NCBI GenBank assembly: GCA_022791915.1
Contig: JAAWAB010000004.1
Location: 124,001 to 188,000 of the forward strand
Length of the DNA: 64,000 nt
Source: Clostridia bacterium
GTDB lineage: Bacteria > Bacillota > Clostridia > Christensenellales > Pumilibacteraceae
Reading direction: 5' to 3'
Every line of letters begins with the position of its first letter. The stretch's first letter is position 1. The translations under genes and the position numbers were made by a program. Positions 21,301 through 27,476 of this stretch are shown here, piece by piece. The notes under the pieces were generated by a model. That model had not been told where the DNA came from. It ran no database searches and saw nothing but the letters and a program-made list of their open reading frames with translations.

Positions 21301-21999
21301 GGCGAGGGCGTATCGTATATTCCGAAAGAGTATTTCGACGACGACGGCAGATGGACGGTGCCTATTACCGACATCTTCCACGACGAAGAAAACGACCCCT
21401 TGATTCTGCACAGCGCGTCGAGTAAAAAATCTACGCTCATCGACGTAACTGCCGACACGCAAAACAACGCGCTTGTGTTCCACTTCAAGAGCAGGGGCGA
21501 AACCACGCTTACCGTGCGTATAGAGGACGCCGTGGGTATCTACACCTACAAGTTCGATATCGGTAATCTGGATTTGCCTGCGCCTAACTTCTTTATCGGT
21601 ATTATCTCGCGTATTCAGAGCAATCCGTTAATCTTCATCATTATTGCGTGCGCAATACTGCTGTTGCTCATCTTGCTCATCATCATTATTGCGGCAGCTC
21701 GCAAGAAGAAGAAAATGCGCGAAGAAATCGAAGCGTTGCTTGTATCCGAAATGGAACTGGAAGAACAGATGTTGCGACTTGCCGCAGGACCGTCGCCTAC
21801 GTCGTATCAGAGTTACGGTTATTTGCCGCCCACACAGGGGGCACAGCAACCCGGTTTGATGCTCGGCGCAGGACAGACAGGTGCAGACCCGAACGCCGCC
21901 ATAGGACTGAATCCTGGCGGGCAACCGGGAGCGGCGCCGCAAGCGTCCGACGCACAGATTCCTCCGTCCGACGGCGGTATCGGCGACGACGAGTTGTAA
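9370..21999 (+). CDS. Giant membrane-anchored surface protein with two ALK/LTK-like glycine-rich domains and cadherin-like modules
   Basis: A 4,209-residue secreted protein. GAGAGGA before the ATG at 9370 is preferred over the in-frame TTG at 9355. Signal peptide: KAKKRW then a hydrophobic stretch to ANA at 32-34. Two glycine-rich domains follow at about 58-324 and 340-611; each runs EVWGAQGGGG (or EVWGGQGGGG), TTIYIVIGG (TTVYIAVGG), GGGGGGATHIALD, RVLIVAGGGGG and a final GGGGWYGG stretch, the layout of the animal ALK/LTK glycine-rich domain. The next 3,400 residues are beta-rich modules joined by NSAP/NTAP-type linkers, with about nine acidic DxDxD-type loops (for example DSDGDAL near residue 989 and DPDADTL near 3403) like calcium-binding cadherin or dystroglycan-type repeats. 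A transmembrane helix at about 4088-4110, then KKKK, an acidic helix and a Pro/Gly/Gln-rich cytosolic tail ending DDEL. No LPXTG motif. Likely adhesin or host-contact protein; the role is inferred. Confidence 0.88.
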   Translation: MVAKAKKRWLPFCVTMLLSAILAVSGLSILGANAAVSSGDGMKEEASESSTNVGDRAYYEYNGAVQTALLQPGTWQLEVWGAQGGGGYADGTFAGGNGTAYGQGGYMKGTVTVKAPTTIYIVIGGMGANGKLGQYGGENARAAGGYNGGGPSGLEMNNDANDEGGGGGGATHIALDSGLLSTFANKKNRVLIVAGGGGGVGYNRATSAGADGDGGGTAGSPGADATAGKGGTASAGGARGAGAGPSAGHTGDGTFGKGGTGGNNSTGGGGGGGGWYGGGGGNGDGGSGGGGSGYCNPSTDVGKVTQTAATTGGRTGNGRAIITCTALAHPTPSPANNQAFFDYKGTVQSMVLEPGVWQLEVWGGQGGGGYCDGVLAGGSGSDYGKGGYTSAYYTVTQPTTVYIAVGGVGENGKLGTHNVAAGGWNGGGNSGQETNSDMNDEGGGGGGATHIALDTGLLSTFANKQNRVLVVAGGGGGTHYYRAPQSGTGGGGNGGGGNGGAGGSAGGGTQTAGGKPGGTNIPSGTEAGIAYKNATAGSFGQGGSGGSHCTGGSGGGGGWYGGAGSACACSGGGSNNYGGGGSAHVNTSLCTNAKGYNGIHTGSGYARITCLNRFPQQRVGGTTSGAVVTGGNTANSPLISISRETTLASLPLKGTSKTTSLLGVEPDGQTIQIKTAGVYLSASTSSPATAWLQYTANVGATAITGIKAKQYWSGNKTFYVHVKDVNGTTDMGGYAWFSFNATCVQGEIVAVPSRVATGKNGSGVTESGTNYSLTTDKYNLGTGNTTIATEAQSLSEGEGAKIFNPVGANRMTIWLKDPITSKKTVKLHVDDMFDKTLRAGGAAEANENLETLVFANANASSVVYGTKRYNKDSSVTAVAENVPNGNSSYYSTASLTNARNVGTAGFKGAKTVELTAIAGRPAGAYYYVVTLTVSKVCSLTGTQVMSIPLDVIYRVDNTRPALYMATAGVGPAVTVNSGSSATIALDNIARDSDGDALRITDVVVPTTEYAAVDQYGKVLSTANNYNKVLNSSGAYTALPESSFGAGTDVVTQTAQIPVSSNYNAQTGWSSDFVYNAAASGYDPTFSASVNGGASAGAYIGVYVNSARNQLTVVGNIATRYLYKDKNAATDTGTRQGHFYILVKVQDAGNTEDEGIWFPVAITVNSVAPVSANPTYSAHSLVADSSKGEVYFTPMGVQVSGKYAGLGTLSTADVTKTDYLPLASDRDTYAEKLDNNNNLRLFGGKPIPSSSGLITSFGQSEMIFLSPDSATANISLGGTTYTFKNEYLTAAGGSDYFQGWKEFFTVEKVSMYASSSVLLGLTDKQISDLLASGTIRAAGADNQFVEFDGLKVTLNKSTLDKYLNFFVNVTDTSGKTSTIRVSIRVEADGLTNADLRTINNKNLNLRPNNDDHKDGTVQQGKTGENTTEKYWYGFTIKRNEILRVSPYDLVFSRDTFNVNNGGMALNGDGTYSYKEGAYNTVPTVSGDKGYDQAYANEHKKALAGVNKDICVFASDTASGDMTARNDFRLRKLSIANTSPDTGFADTYTTVSYGGEDANAYMEHFFIRGDLKTPADGYASFNYRITSNQPGDAGVEVQIRIYVENSLPNVLPSLTNKVFYLSATPTLGNSSAEEFVNGAYVINNNTYTVREFLISELFEDADKESMQFYDSNAYVYTKNDDGEFVRIDNNRFVNAYTGYGTNQRFGKGRCLIIEGLSSTQGVKNGVYVGVRVTDETGMAPKMSYFQVEVLDSAPEYAEMAGTNSMTAELVDGDTTYVWATENAKTSNVFARAFETERNDAVYDPKEGDYTTTPDGIKSVVKPLYIVSNDRVMGYYAQALQNLGRGLTLKYAPSQVRSLAVDPDKGQGLILSTENFEQHGAAGVQDFNIGTMAASSAVSINDFYQKSNTDMINWYKYNNVVQLIFFDDEGNHINTNSTVTNDPAQAAEAAKKTNLSTNWIVAINFIDTIPDPENNLVKVSLRLRDSNGNVKIVTTSEGATAPDGEITYKQGGYTVSDERGYKGNRADAASSVQVGHGETHEGGYTVQSAKSFKFAVRMGTAGLYNTFTKWTNNNPWNGLDMTNAWVEEDESGNPVYYPFTDTSVTQDKIFKYEGLTVSSGNGVATVVPISYFAWDSNNDSSTVRSNQGSAVGFNADTFLSDAGDGNIAAVQSAIELTDGYNTWKGDTLLSNPYLNINLVAENNLAAANKFGNPSDKGVKNNYLYGQQRVDKGGKSIAVDNGSNSFFIEDRYGLSFSKKYIRSVGNLSLKLKLSRWSKSNNVWGKSKSVNIEVTVPIFVENTEIGIKPDIENGTDRVYNGITTSSDIGSYTVQLTNANSEKQGTSVVDKNLKVIESNMSDQVYDSSKPDVKPVIGSTRYSEDMYFLSGSLNGNFSQSELARIKELLENRTHTLIPSYARVGEYFGLSDSDVVQPNAVVQTAADGTTLELVKKSSNTKREYYFGVEFGSNSDTKSLTIIPKRITTFDWQTIRNKYTFSDYNADFAAFENEIEGEAAKRELSVLNWTQDKDGKPVPTFCYPLRLIVYDRLTLGSRSTSFDDASLDVITLNVQVINSAPTVVTRNGYDEDFEDGKTKGRSITLSVGDETSAIPLSYIFNDTDMVKNGTVFLRKDEIENYGDAGKPGSDITDEYEKQIVRETGDYPMEFGAAKNLVSYEFLTVEANGQTNEYTTANPNGGVSCTIQDGRSIVIAAKNRVFGVPMDKYAAMIKFTFTDRYGASVSAIIAVYIGNATPWLTDAARNTTDITLHTGDYFTLMATSWANFSKGMNKSTTLGYGGNTGVYQRDDVVNSKAAQNTTSDEFRKSYSNIQPWSYENGPMQGSNFVGWNLAEGYNMDTTPLGGTSGSEDTFDDKKWGNPDMASKNNRGYMAIANDDAPWTLRIANVSMSANGRDMISYSTHNDVPYEGVESGFFEQGNFAPTAVMFEAMGACENVEVKITVYDGQNKTDDNSQFVTYTFNITVVSTRPESITNQRNSEKLGSSLKDTIWETQNRLTHASQQSQDVKIGEYNLHMYAGEEVTLQTSDFATDKDRNDDANLWLSPWNGNSLFAINKTDDKNDYIFTNQTSHISLTTKGNKPTAFTIKADNFHNVDNAEKQYDTVYFYITDPSVNPQTQEERDNWCIKVTLHVYVYPNTMAAKSANAATIDVKSVEEYRNPDDGEAYEIPLVTSDNSGLIKDADADAALTRYNVTLYSFARYTDDEKTTVDCLNYAEFDKLSDADKEKQIVATLSFPVDNDGKISMTGTTVRNENDAAEILSTYIESITFSQNGTSVFVVPARATNNFRFLPSDDGKGAPGFYMYAVVEKAVNRGTQPPTGPAFSPTNMPNYAQNAYMAVKVKNSAPFAIGNTEHNVGIQGTKLPYLTANGGSGKHVYYYLYNNLTENDEALFRDPDADTLSLSSAKLTKVYVMQSGAEVPLTSADVLAKADAAIKVSTIDREYTFNPGEGKDPLKETYKALDFEILRKISITGYETETIYVKYEIVATDGISVSDTTTVTIGVYNTAPELVETNEIRPEFAAADKQNAYVKNIGGDAELTLTLSKDKSDKYVTQNNGLVRIGLSDLVKDADFAAGAESFVFAAVENLKIPDFSGISGNSQRYLGLTSGKTNVDYFDSEVTAKASSCDFLIHIVSGDNLLIEFIPNSYRRGVRSQVALKVRDSSGAETGILTITLVIGNSKPIDLTREPAVEGGETVDSNITLTGGVKKDTPTNTGLTDEEIAEIFTPKSYSILDYVLDHNPDDMEEYAAEPDEAKTYLRITEYSFGRIDWDYDGDDEAMKDAFSDYLGSIDVGGPQEPSSLFDFVIQSGQQSFSITPLPKLYGEQTITLTITDGGNSMAEGSESITVELTVTITQNPKQKVAKQVNIYWKRTMPITAADLYGESASTGYTVVGLRLNDPADEKYAKINSATCSITGAVKTEEGKLIDAWADIVVGAQARQYSIPFKLCIKDNLRPQLWANPTGGKYGEGVSYIPKEYFDDDGRWTVPITDIFHDEENDPLILHSASSKKSTLIDVTADTQNNALVFHFKSRGETTLTVRIEDAVGIYTYKFDIGNLDLPAPNFFIGIISRIQSNPLIFIIIACAILLLLILLIIIIAAARKKKKMREEIEALLVSEMELEEQMLRLAAGPSPTSYQSYGYLPPTQGAQQPGLMLGAGQTGADPNAAIGLNPGGQPGAAPQASDAQIPPSDGGIGDDEL

Positions 22000-22015
22000 T
22001 TCCCGACAATAGCTG

Positions 22016-22049
22016 CCAAAGAGAATTCGATGTGTTCGGGTTCTCTTTT
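22016..22049 (+). terminator. Hairpin after the giant gene, likely terminator
   Basis: AAAGAGAA (22018-22025) pairs with TTCTCTTT (22041-22048), extended by CC/GG with one bulge; the U-tract is the short TTTT within the stem. Confidence 0.5.
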
Positions 22050-22075
22050 GGTATGCGTTAATGAAAACATATATT
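22048..22075 (+). promoter_or_regulatory. Weak candidate promoter of the M60 gene
   Basis: TTGGTA (22048-22053) and TATATT (22070-22075), 16-base spacer. The match is modest, and read-through from the giant gene is an alternative. Confidence 0.35.
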
Positions 22076-22105
22076 TGCCGACTGACAGCGAATGGAGGAT
22101 TTTTT

Positions 22106-25100
22106 GTGGCTGATAAAAACATGACACCCCCTGCGGGAACGGGAAAAACGAATCCCAAACAAACAACGGGAGCAAAAACTGCGGGTACGAAAGCGCCTGT
22201 GTCTTCGCAAACGGCAGGAAAAAGTGCGCCTGCGTCTACGCGCGGAGCTATGCCCGTCAATCGGAGCAGCGTGCCGTCCGCAAAATCTGCCACGCCTGTG
22301 CGGAATACAGCGTCTGCCGTTGGGAATACAGCGCGGCAAAAAGCGGTTACGTCGCCTGCAAGAAAAACAACAACGCCGACAAAGCCCGCTACGTCTGTAT
22401 CGCAAGCGGCAAAGTCTGCATCGACAAAACCTGCGGCGACTGTATCTCCGCGCCGCGTGACGTCGAATTCGGCAACAACAAGCACGGCGTCACGTTCGTC
22501 TGTGTCCGATTCCGCGCGCGGTTCTGCAACCGTAAGCGGTGCCCGTTCGTCTGTTGCGGCGGCAAGAACGAGTAACGTGGCGGCGGATATGCGCACGTCT
22601 GCCGAAGTAAAAAAGTCGGCAGAAAAAAAATCGACGGTAAAAGCCGAAACGCCGCGTCGGGTTGTATCCGATAGGAAAAAGGAAACGAAAACGGCAAACG
22701 GGGAGTCGGGCGGCATTGCGGCTGTCTGGCGTAATCCCAAAGCAAGAATCGCTATCATCGGTACGGGGGTACTCCTGTTGGCGGTGATGATACTGGGCAT
22801 TGTATTGGGTGCCGTATCTTGCGGCAAGAAGAACGGGAGCCTGTACGTCAATCCGTATAAAACAAGAACAATGGTTGGCTATTCGGCGGAATATTTGGGC
22901 GAAGTAAAACGCACGATTCCCAAGCAGGTGCAGGACGAAGGATTGCCTACGGGGTATCCGCAGTACGGCAAAGGGCAGAATCTGACAACCGAAGAAAAAA
23001 CGGCAATGATAAATGAGGCGTCGTATTTGTGTGCCAGACCCACATGGAACGCGGTAGGCACATATGATAAAATGGACGCGCTCGGCTATTTATATATGGC
23101 GGACGGCACGCCCGTGCTCGATAAAAACGCCACGCACAGAAGATTGTATAAACATACTGCGGCAGTGGGATTGTATCGCGGTAACGTAGCGGATAACGAG
23201 CCTGCTATTATAAAAAGAGTAACCATGCGCCCGCGCAGATACGGTTACAGCGTGACGGGCGTTTATGCGCCCGCAGGCGAAGTGCTTAAAATCGAAATCA
23301 GCGAAAAAGATATGGAAGCGGTAGGCGGCGGCATTACGATTCATATCGGGCAGGCGCTTTATAACGGCAAGGCAAATAATATTTGGACGGCACGCGGCAT
23401 TAACCGTATGCCCGTTATTCTGAACACCATGAATGTGGATAAAACCACGGCTACGCTTGAAAACGGGGTATATACGGCATATGTTGGGTCGTATCTCGGC
23501 GGACCGGTATATATTCGCAATAAAAGTGCATCTTTTTCGGTTACGATTTCGGGTGGCGTAAGATATTCGCATTTTATTTTGGGCTACACGACTCCCGAGG
23601 AATTTGCCGAAAACGCCAAGTCGAGCGCACCGTATTTTGATTTGGAAGTATGGGAAAACGGAGTATTGCATTCGGGTCCTGCCGTACACGCGGCAAAACT
23701 TTCGTATGACGATTTGTATGACGCCGCCGTGCTTTGGGATAAAATCGCTTTGGTATCTACCAAAGTCCGTTCGCAAGGCATTGTGTTTTTATACGACCCG
23801 TTTGTTGCGGCAGGTGCCGCCGTTGCGTTTCCCGGTCAGTATTCGGTGAACTGTCCCGACGGTTGGATGATTGGCTCGCTCAATTACAAGTCGTTTGTGC
23901 TCGGCGGCGCATGGGGAAACATGCACGAATACAACCATAATTTCCAAGGTTGGGGATTGCCGGGCGGCGGCGAAGTTACCAATAATGCCATCAATTTGGT
24001 GGAATACAGCTTATTCACCAAGATTTCGTCGGCGAGAAAAATGGGGAACTACGGCGCCGAAGGCTTGGGCGGATGGAATCGTTATACAAGTGCGAGTTGG
24101 GCTGCGCGTCAAACGAACGGCGGTCGGGAAAACGATTTGTCTATTTATGCCACATTGTTGCATGCGTTCGGGCAAGATAATTTTATGAAGGCGGTTGCCG
24201 CGGGCGGAATCGACAACTATTTCACCAAGTGGAGCGATTTAACGCATAACGACATGACCTATTATTCGCAGACGCTCGGTAAGCAAATGAGCGATACGGC
24301 AAGTGCGGCAATGCGGGAAAAGAATTATCCGATGTTTGTTCCCATAGCGTCCATATATCAGACGGGGCGGAGTTATACGTATGATGAAGAGAAACGGTAC
24401 ACGCAAACCATGCAACCGTATGTTATTCCTTACGGAAAAGATTTTACCGTCGATCTCGGCGCCTATACGGTAAATGCAGGCGGGCAATACGAGAGCGGTA
24501 GCGTGGTGTTGCCTAATGGCTTTACGTATACGATTAAAAACGTTACACAGCCGCAAAACGGAAAGATTGCGAAAACGGATAAAGAAAACGTGTACACGTT
24601 TACGCCCGACAAAAATATGCATTCGGGTAAAATTTACGTGACGGTGGAAATTACGCCGCCTGCGTCGGCGGGATATACGGTTGCGGATGTGGATTTGGTG
24701 CTCGAATTCGAACAGTCGCACGAGTTTGATAAGAATATACTGGAACGCAGTACCTATTATTATGCCGATGGCAGTGGATATGAAACGGCAACGGCGGCAT
24801 ACGAAAGTAATTTTGCGGGTTATGCGGAACGCAAGGATACCGATAATATCAATGCCGCACAAAACAGCAATACCGACGTATGGTATACCACAACCGAACC
24901 TGCTGTGGAAGGTTCGGTTGTGGAAGTGCGCGGCAAAATGTATGTGAGTGAAGCGGGAAAATACCGTATTGCCTTACGGGGCAGAGGAAACGTTGCTCTC
25001 TATATCTCTACCGACGCAAACAACTATGAATATGTGGGAAGCGTAGCCGACGCAAAAGCGGGTTCGGGTACGTCGTTTATGTCGGGCGGAAAGTATAACG

Positions 25101-26272
25101 AAAAATGTCCGTACAAAGATTTTGAAGAATTGCCGGCCGAATCGTGGGTACATTTTAAGATTGTTATGGTTTGCTCGGTGAATAAAGGCAACAATATCAG
25201 CAGTTATCTCGGGCTCGGTTGGGGCAAATGGATTCCCGAACAAGGTACCATTAAAGTGGACGAAAACGGCAATACCGTTATGAAACCCGACGGTTCGGGA
25301 CCCGAAATCGAGAACTATGCGCCGGCGTCGGTATCGGTGGGATACGCCACGGCATATAGGGAATCGTATGAATTTGCCGAAGAATTCACTTCTGATTATT
25401 TTTATTCGCGTGAGTGGAATTACAACTATGACGACACCGTATTGTACGACGAGAAAAAGCATTCTTGCGTATCGGTGAATTTCGACCCGTGGGACGCAAA
25501 TTTAACGGTGGAAAAACTTTTTGACGGAAATGCAAGAACGAGTTTCCATACAATCAAAAACAATTTTATCAGTGAGCAAAATCCGTTTGAACTCACGGTA
25601 GACTGCGGCGAAACGGTAACGGCAAACCATGTAACATTCTACGGATATCATGCGGCTGCCGATAAGAATATCGGTACAAATTTGGGTATGCCTGTAACGT
25701 TTACGCTATACGGCAGTACGGACGGAGCGGATTTCTTTGAAATCGCGTCATACGAAAACATGGAATACAATACGCGCAACGTGACGTTGGATTTCGATAA
25801 AGATTATACTTTCCGTTACTATCGGTTGTTTGTGACGAAAACGGACAATTCGGCTTATTTTGCCATGAATAAGATTGTATTTTTCCATCGCGCCGTGCAA
25901 CTGTTCGGAAACGGAAAAAATTTCTTTGCGCCCGATAACGCTATGTTTTCGTATACGGGTAATTGGACGACAACTTCGGCAAACTCTTCGTTCGGTCACG
26001 TTTTGGTAGGAAAGAAGAAAAGCAAAGTTTCGTTTACGTTTGAGGGGAACCGTTTCGCCGTTCTTTCTTCCAAAGCGTTGGGTGCGAATTTCGAAGTGCA
26101 AATCGACGGGAAGAAAGTGGCGTCGTTCGCCATTAAAAAGACGGATAATGCCTACGGAATTTCGTATCTTTCTCCCGAGCTATCACAAGGGAAACATTCC
26201 GTGGTAATCGAGTGCAAAGGTAGCGCGAACATCGATTCGTTTGCTACCTGGCAAGCGCCCGCAGAAGAATAA
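22106..26272 (+). CDS. Membrane-anchored M60-family (enhancin-like) metalloprotease with carbohydrate-binding modules
   Basis: A 1,388-residue protein starting at GTG 22106, with GGAGG at 22094-22098; an earlier in-frame ATG at 22061 lacks a ribosome site. Residues 1-210 are a low-complexity, basic Thr/Ala/Ser/Lys/Pro-rich region with no signal peptide, then one transmembrane segment at about 214-236 (IAIIGTGVLLLAVMILGIV), giving an N-in, C-out protein. The outer part holds the M60 gluzincin motif H607-E-Y-N-H611 with the downstream Glu in GGGE at 623, the pattern HExxH-x(11)-E. M60 enzymes cleave mucin-type glycoproteins. Later come a PA14-like beta domain (about 930-1070), an F5/8 type C (discoidin) module (about 1130-1260; KLFDGNARTSFHT) and a final beta-sandwich. 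It follows the giant gene by 106 bases. Confidence 0.85.
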   Translation: MADKNMTPPAGTGKTNPKQTTGAKTAGTKAPVSSQTAGKSAPASTRGAMPVNRSSVPSAKSATPVRNTASAVGNTARQKAVTSPARKTTTPTKPATSVSQAAKSASTKPAATVSPRRVTSNSATTSTASRSSVSDSARGSATVSGARSSVAAARTSNVAADMRTSAEVKKSAEKKSTVKAETPRRVVSDRKKETKTANGESGGIAAVWRNPKARIAIIGTGVLLLAVMILGIVLGAVSCGKKNGSLYVNPYKTRTMVGYSAEYLGEVKRTIPKQVQDEGLPTGYPQYGKGQNLTTEEKTAMINEASYLCARPTWNAVGTYDKMDALGYLYMADGTPVLDKNATHRRLYKHTAAVGLYRGNVADNEPAIIKRVTMRPRRYGYSVTGVYAPAGEVLKIEISEKDMEAVGGGITIHIGQALYNGKANNIWTARGINRMPVILNTMNVDKTTATLENGVYTAYVGSYLGGPVYIRNKSASFSVTISGGVRYSHFILGYTTPEEFAENAKSSAPYFDLEVWENGVLHSGPAVHAAKLSYDDLYDAAVLWDKIALVSTKVRSQGIVFLYDPFVAAGAAVAFPGQYSVNCPDGWMIGSLNYKSFVLGGAWGNMHEYNHNFQGWGLPGGGEVTNNAINLVEYSLFTKISSARKMGNYGAEGLGGWNRYTSASWAARQTNGGRENDLSIYATLLHAFGQDNFMKAVAAGGIDNYFTKWSDLTHNDMTYYSQTLGKQMSDTASAAMREKNYPMFVPIASIYQTGRSYTYDEEKRYTQTMQPYVIPYGKDFTVDLGAYTVNAGGQYESGSVVLPNGFTYTIKNVTQPQNGKIAKTDKENVYTFTPDKNMHSGKIYVTVEITPPASAGYTVADVDLVLEFEQSHEFDKNILERSTYYYADGSGYETATAAYESNFAGYAERKDTDNINAAQNSNTDVWYTTTEPAVEGSVVEVRGKMYVSEAGKYRIALRGRGNVALYISTDANNYEYVGSVADAKAGSGTSFMSGGKYNEKCPYKDFEELPAESWVHFKIVMVCSVNKGNNISSYLGLGWGKWIPEQGTIKVDENGNTVMKPDGSGPEIENYAPASVSVGYATAYRESYEFAEEFTSDYFYSREWNYNYDDTVLYDEKKHSCVSVNFDPWDANLTVEKLFDGNARTSFHTIKNNFISEQNPFELTVDCGETVTANHVTFYGYHAAADKNIGTNLGMPVTFTLYGSTDGADFFEIASYENMEYNTRNVTLDFDKDYTFRYYRLFVTKTDNSAYFAMNKIVFFHRAVQLFGNGKNFFAPDNAMFSYTGNWTTTSANSSFGHVLVGKKKSKVSFTFEGNRFAVLSSKALGANFEVQIDGKKVASFAIKKTDNAYGISYLSPELSQGKHSVVIECKGSANIDSFATWQAPAEE

Positions 26273-26290
26273 AAAAGGAATCTATGAAAT

Positions 26291-26320
26291 GCCGCTCTCT
26301 TGTATGGTGAGCGGCTTTTT
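26291..26320 (+). terminator. Rho-independent terminator after the M60 gene
   Basis: Perfect 7-bp stem GCCGCTC (26291-26297) with GAGCGGC (26309-26315), then TTTTT. Confidence 0.9.
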
Positions 26321-26391
26321 CATGGAAAAGCATGGGGATAGAAGGAGAATAAACGGCAAATACTAACACAAAAAATCAGAGAGGTATTTTT

Positions 26392-27378
26392 GTGAACGCC
26401 GTTGTTTTGGCGGGTGGTTTCGGTAGTCGCCTGAAACCGCTTACGGATTTTATGCCCAAGCCGATGTTGCCTGTGGCGAACGTGCCCATGCTCGATTATG
26501 TTATTTCGCACCTGTATCGGTTCGGAATTTCGGATATTGTGCTGACGCTCGGATACTATCCCGAACAGATTGTGGAATGGACGAAAGGATATACGGACAT
26601 TTCTCCGCGCTACTATGTGGAGAACGTTCCGTTGGGAACGGCAGGCGGCGTTCGGGCGGCGGGCTCGATGCTTGACGAACGATTCATCATTGTGAGCGGC
26701 GACGCATTGGAAAATATCGACTATGCGGCTATGCTCGAAAGTCACATGCGCAGCGGTAAACTTGTAACTATGGCGGTAACCGACGTGGAAGATGCCCGTC
26801 CGTTCGGATTGGTGCGTTTTGACGAAAGCGGTGCGGTTACCGAACTTACCGAAAAGCCGACGCGGCTTTGCGAGGGAATTGTGAATTGCGGTGTGTATAT
26901 AATGGAACGGAAAGCGTTATCGCAAATTCCGCACGGCGTGAAATATGATTTTTCTCGCGATTTGTTCCCACGTCTGATTCGTATGGGACAAGTGAACGCG
27001 CATTACCATAACGGATATTGGTCGGACGTGGGGTCGATGAGTTCGTATTACGCGGCGAATTTTCACATGCTCGGCGGTTCTTTTTTTCCGCCTTGCGCCA
27101 ACAAATTGCGCACCGTTTCGCACAGATTCGGTTCCGATAATCCGTCGCTTGCCGCTTATTCGGCGCTTGTAACGGGCAGATGCAGCGGAAGCATTGTGGG
27201 AAACAATGCCGCCGTTGCGTCGGGGGCGAGTATCAGCGGCTGTATTGTTTTGCCGAACGTTACGGTGCGCGAGCGGCATTATAACGAAATTATCGGGGCG
27301 GGATACAGCATTCCCATGGTTCCTACCGTGGCGGAGAATCCGCACGTTTCTACACAAATTTATAAAAATTTTTCTTAA
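26392..27378 (+). CDS. NDP-sugar pyrophosphorylase-type nucleotidyltransferase
   Basis: A 328-residue cytosolic enzyme that would join a sugar 1-phosphate to an NTP. The N-terminal signature LAGGFGSRLKPLT with the following MPKPMLPVANVP is the nucleotide-binding loop of the GlmU/RmlA/GMP class; VSGDALENID carries the metal-binding Asp. The C-terminus has a short left-handed beta-helix (SGSIVGNNAAVASGASISG). The sugar and base cannot be decided; mannose-1-phosphate guanylyl- or glucose-1-phosphate transferases are the closest types. The start is GTG with AGAGGT upstream. It could supply an activated sugar for cell-surface polymers. Confidence 0.85.
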   Translation: MNAVVLAGGFGSRLKPLTDFMPKPMLPVANVPMLDYVISHLYRFGISDIVLTLGYYPEQIVEWTKGYTDISPRYYVENVPLGTAGGVRAAGSMLDERFIIVSGDALENIDYAAMLESHMRSGKLVTMAVTDVEDARPFGLVRFDESGAVTELTEKPTRLCEGIVNCGVYIMERKALSQIPHGVKYDFSRDLFPRLIRMGQVNAHYHNGYWSDVGSMSSYYAANFHMLGGSFFPPCANKLRTVSHRFGSDNPSLAAYSALVTGRCSGSIVGNNAAVASGASISGCIVLPNVTVRERHYNEIIGAGYSIPMVPTVAENPHVSTQIYKNFS

Positions 27379-27394
27379 AAGAGGTATGGATTCC

Positions 27395-27423
27395 TTGCTA
27401 AAATTATCCGATTCCTATATAAT
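27395..27423 (+). promoter_or_regulatory. Sigma-A promoter of the RNase J operon
   Basis: TTGCTA (27395-27400) and TATAAT (27418-27423), 17-base spacer; start near 27430, which lies after the in-frame ATG at 27426 and so argues against that start codon. Confidence 0.8.
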
Positions 27424-27476
27424 AGATGGGAACGATAAATAATGAGATTTTTTTGATTTTCATTAGGGAGGATAAT

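Noticed and set aside
27426-27476. ATG start for RNase J 17 codons upstream.
   Set aside because: It lies before the predicted transcription start, has no ribosome site, and the TTG at 27477 gives the usual length.
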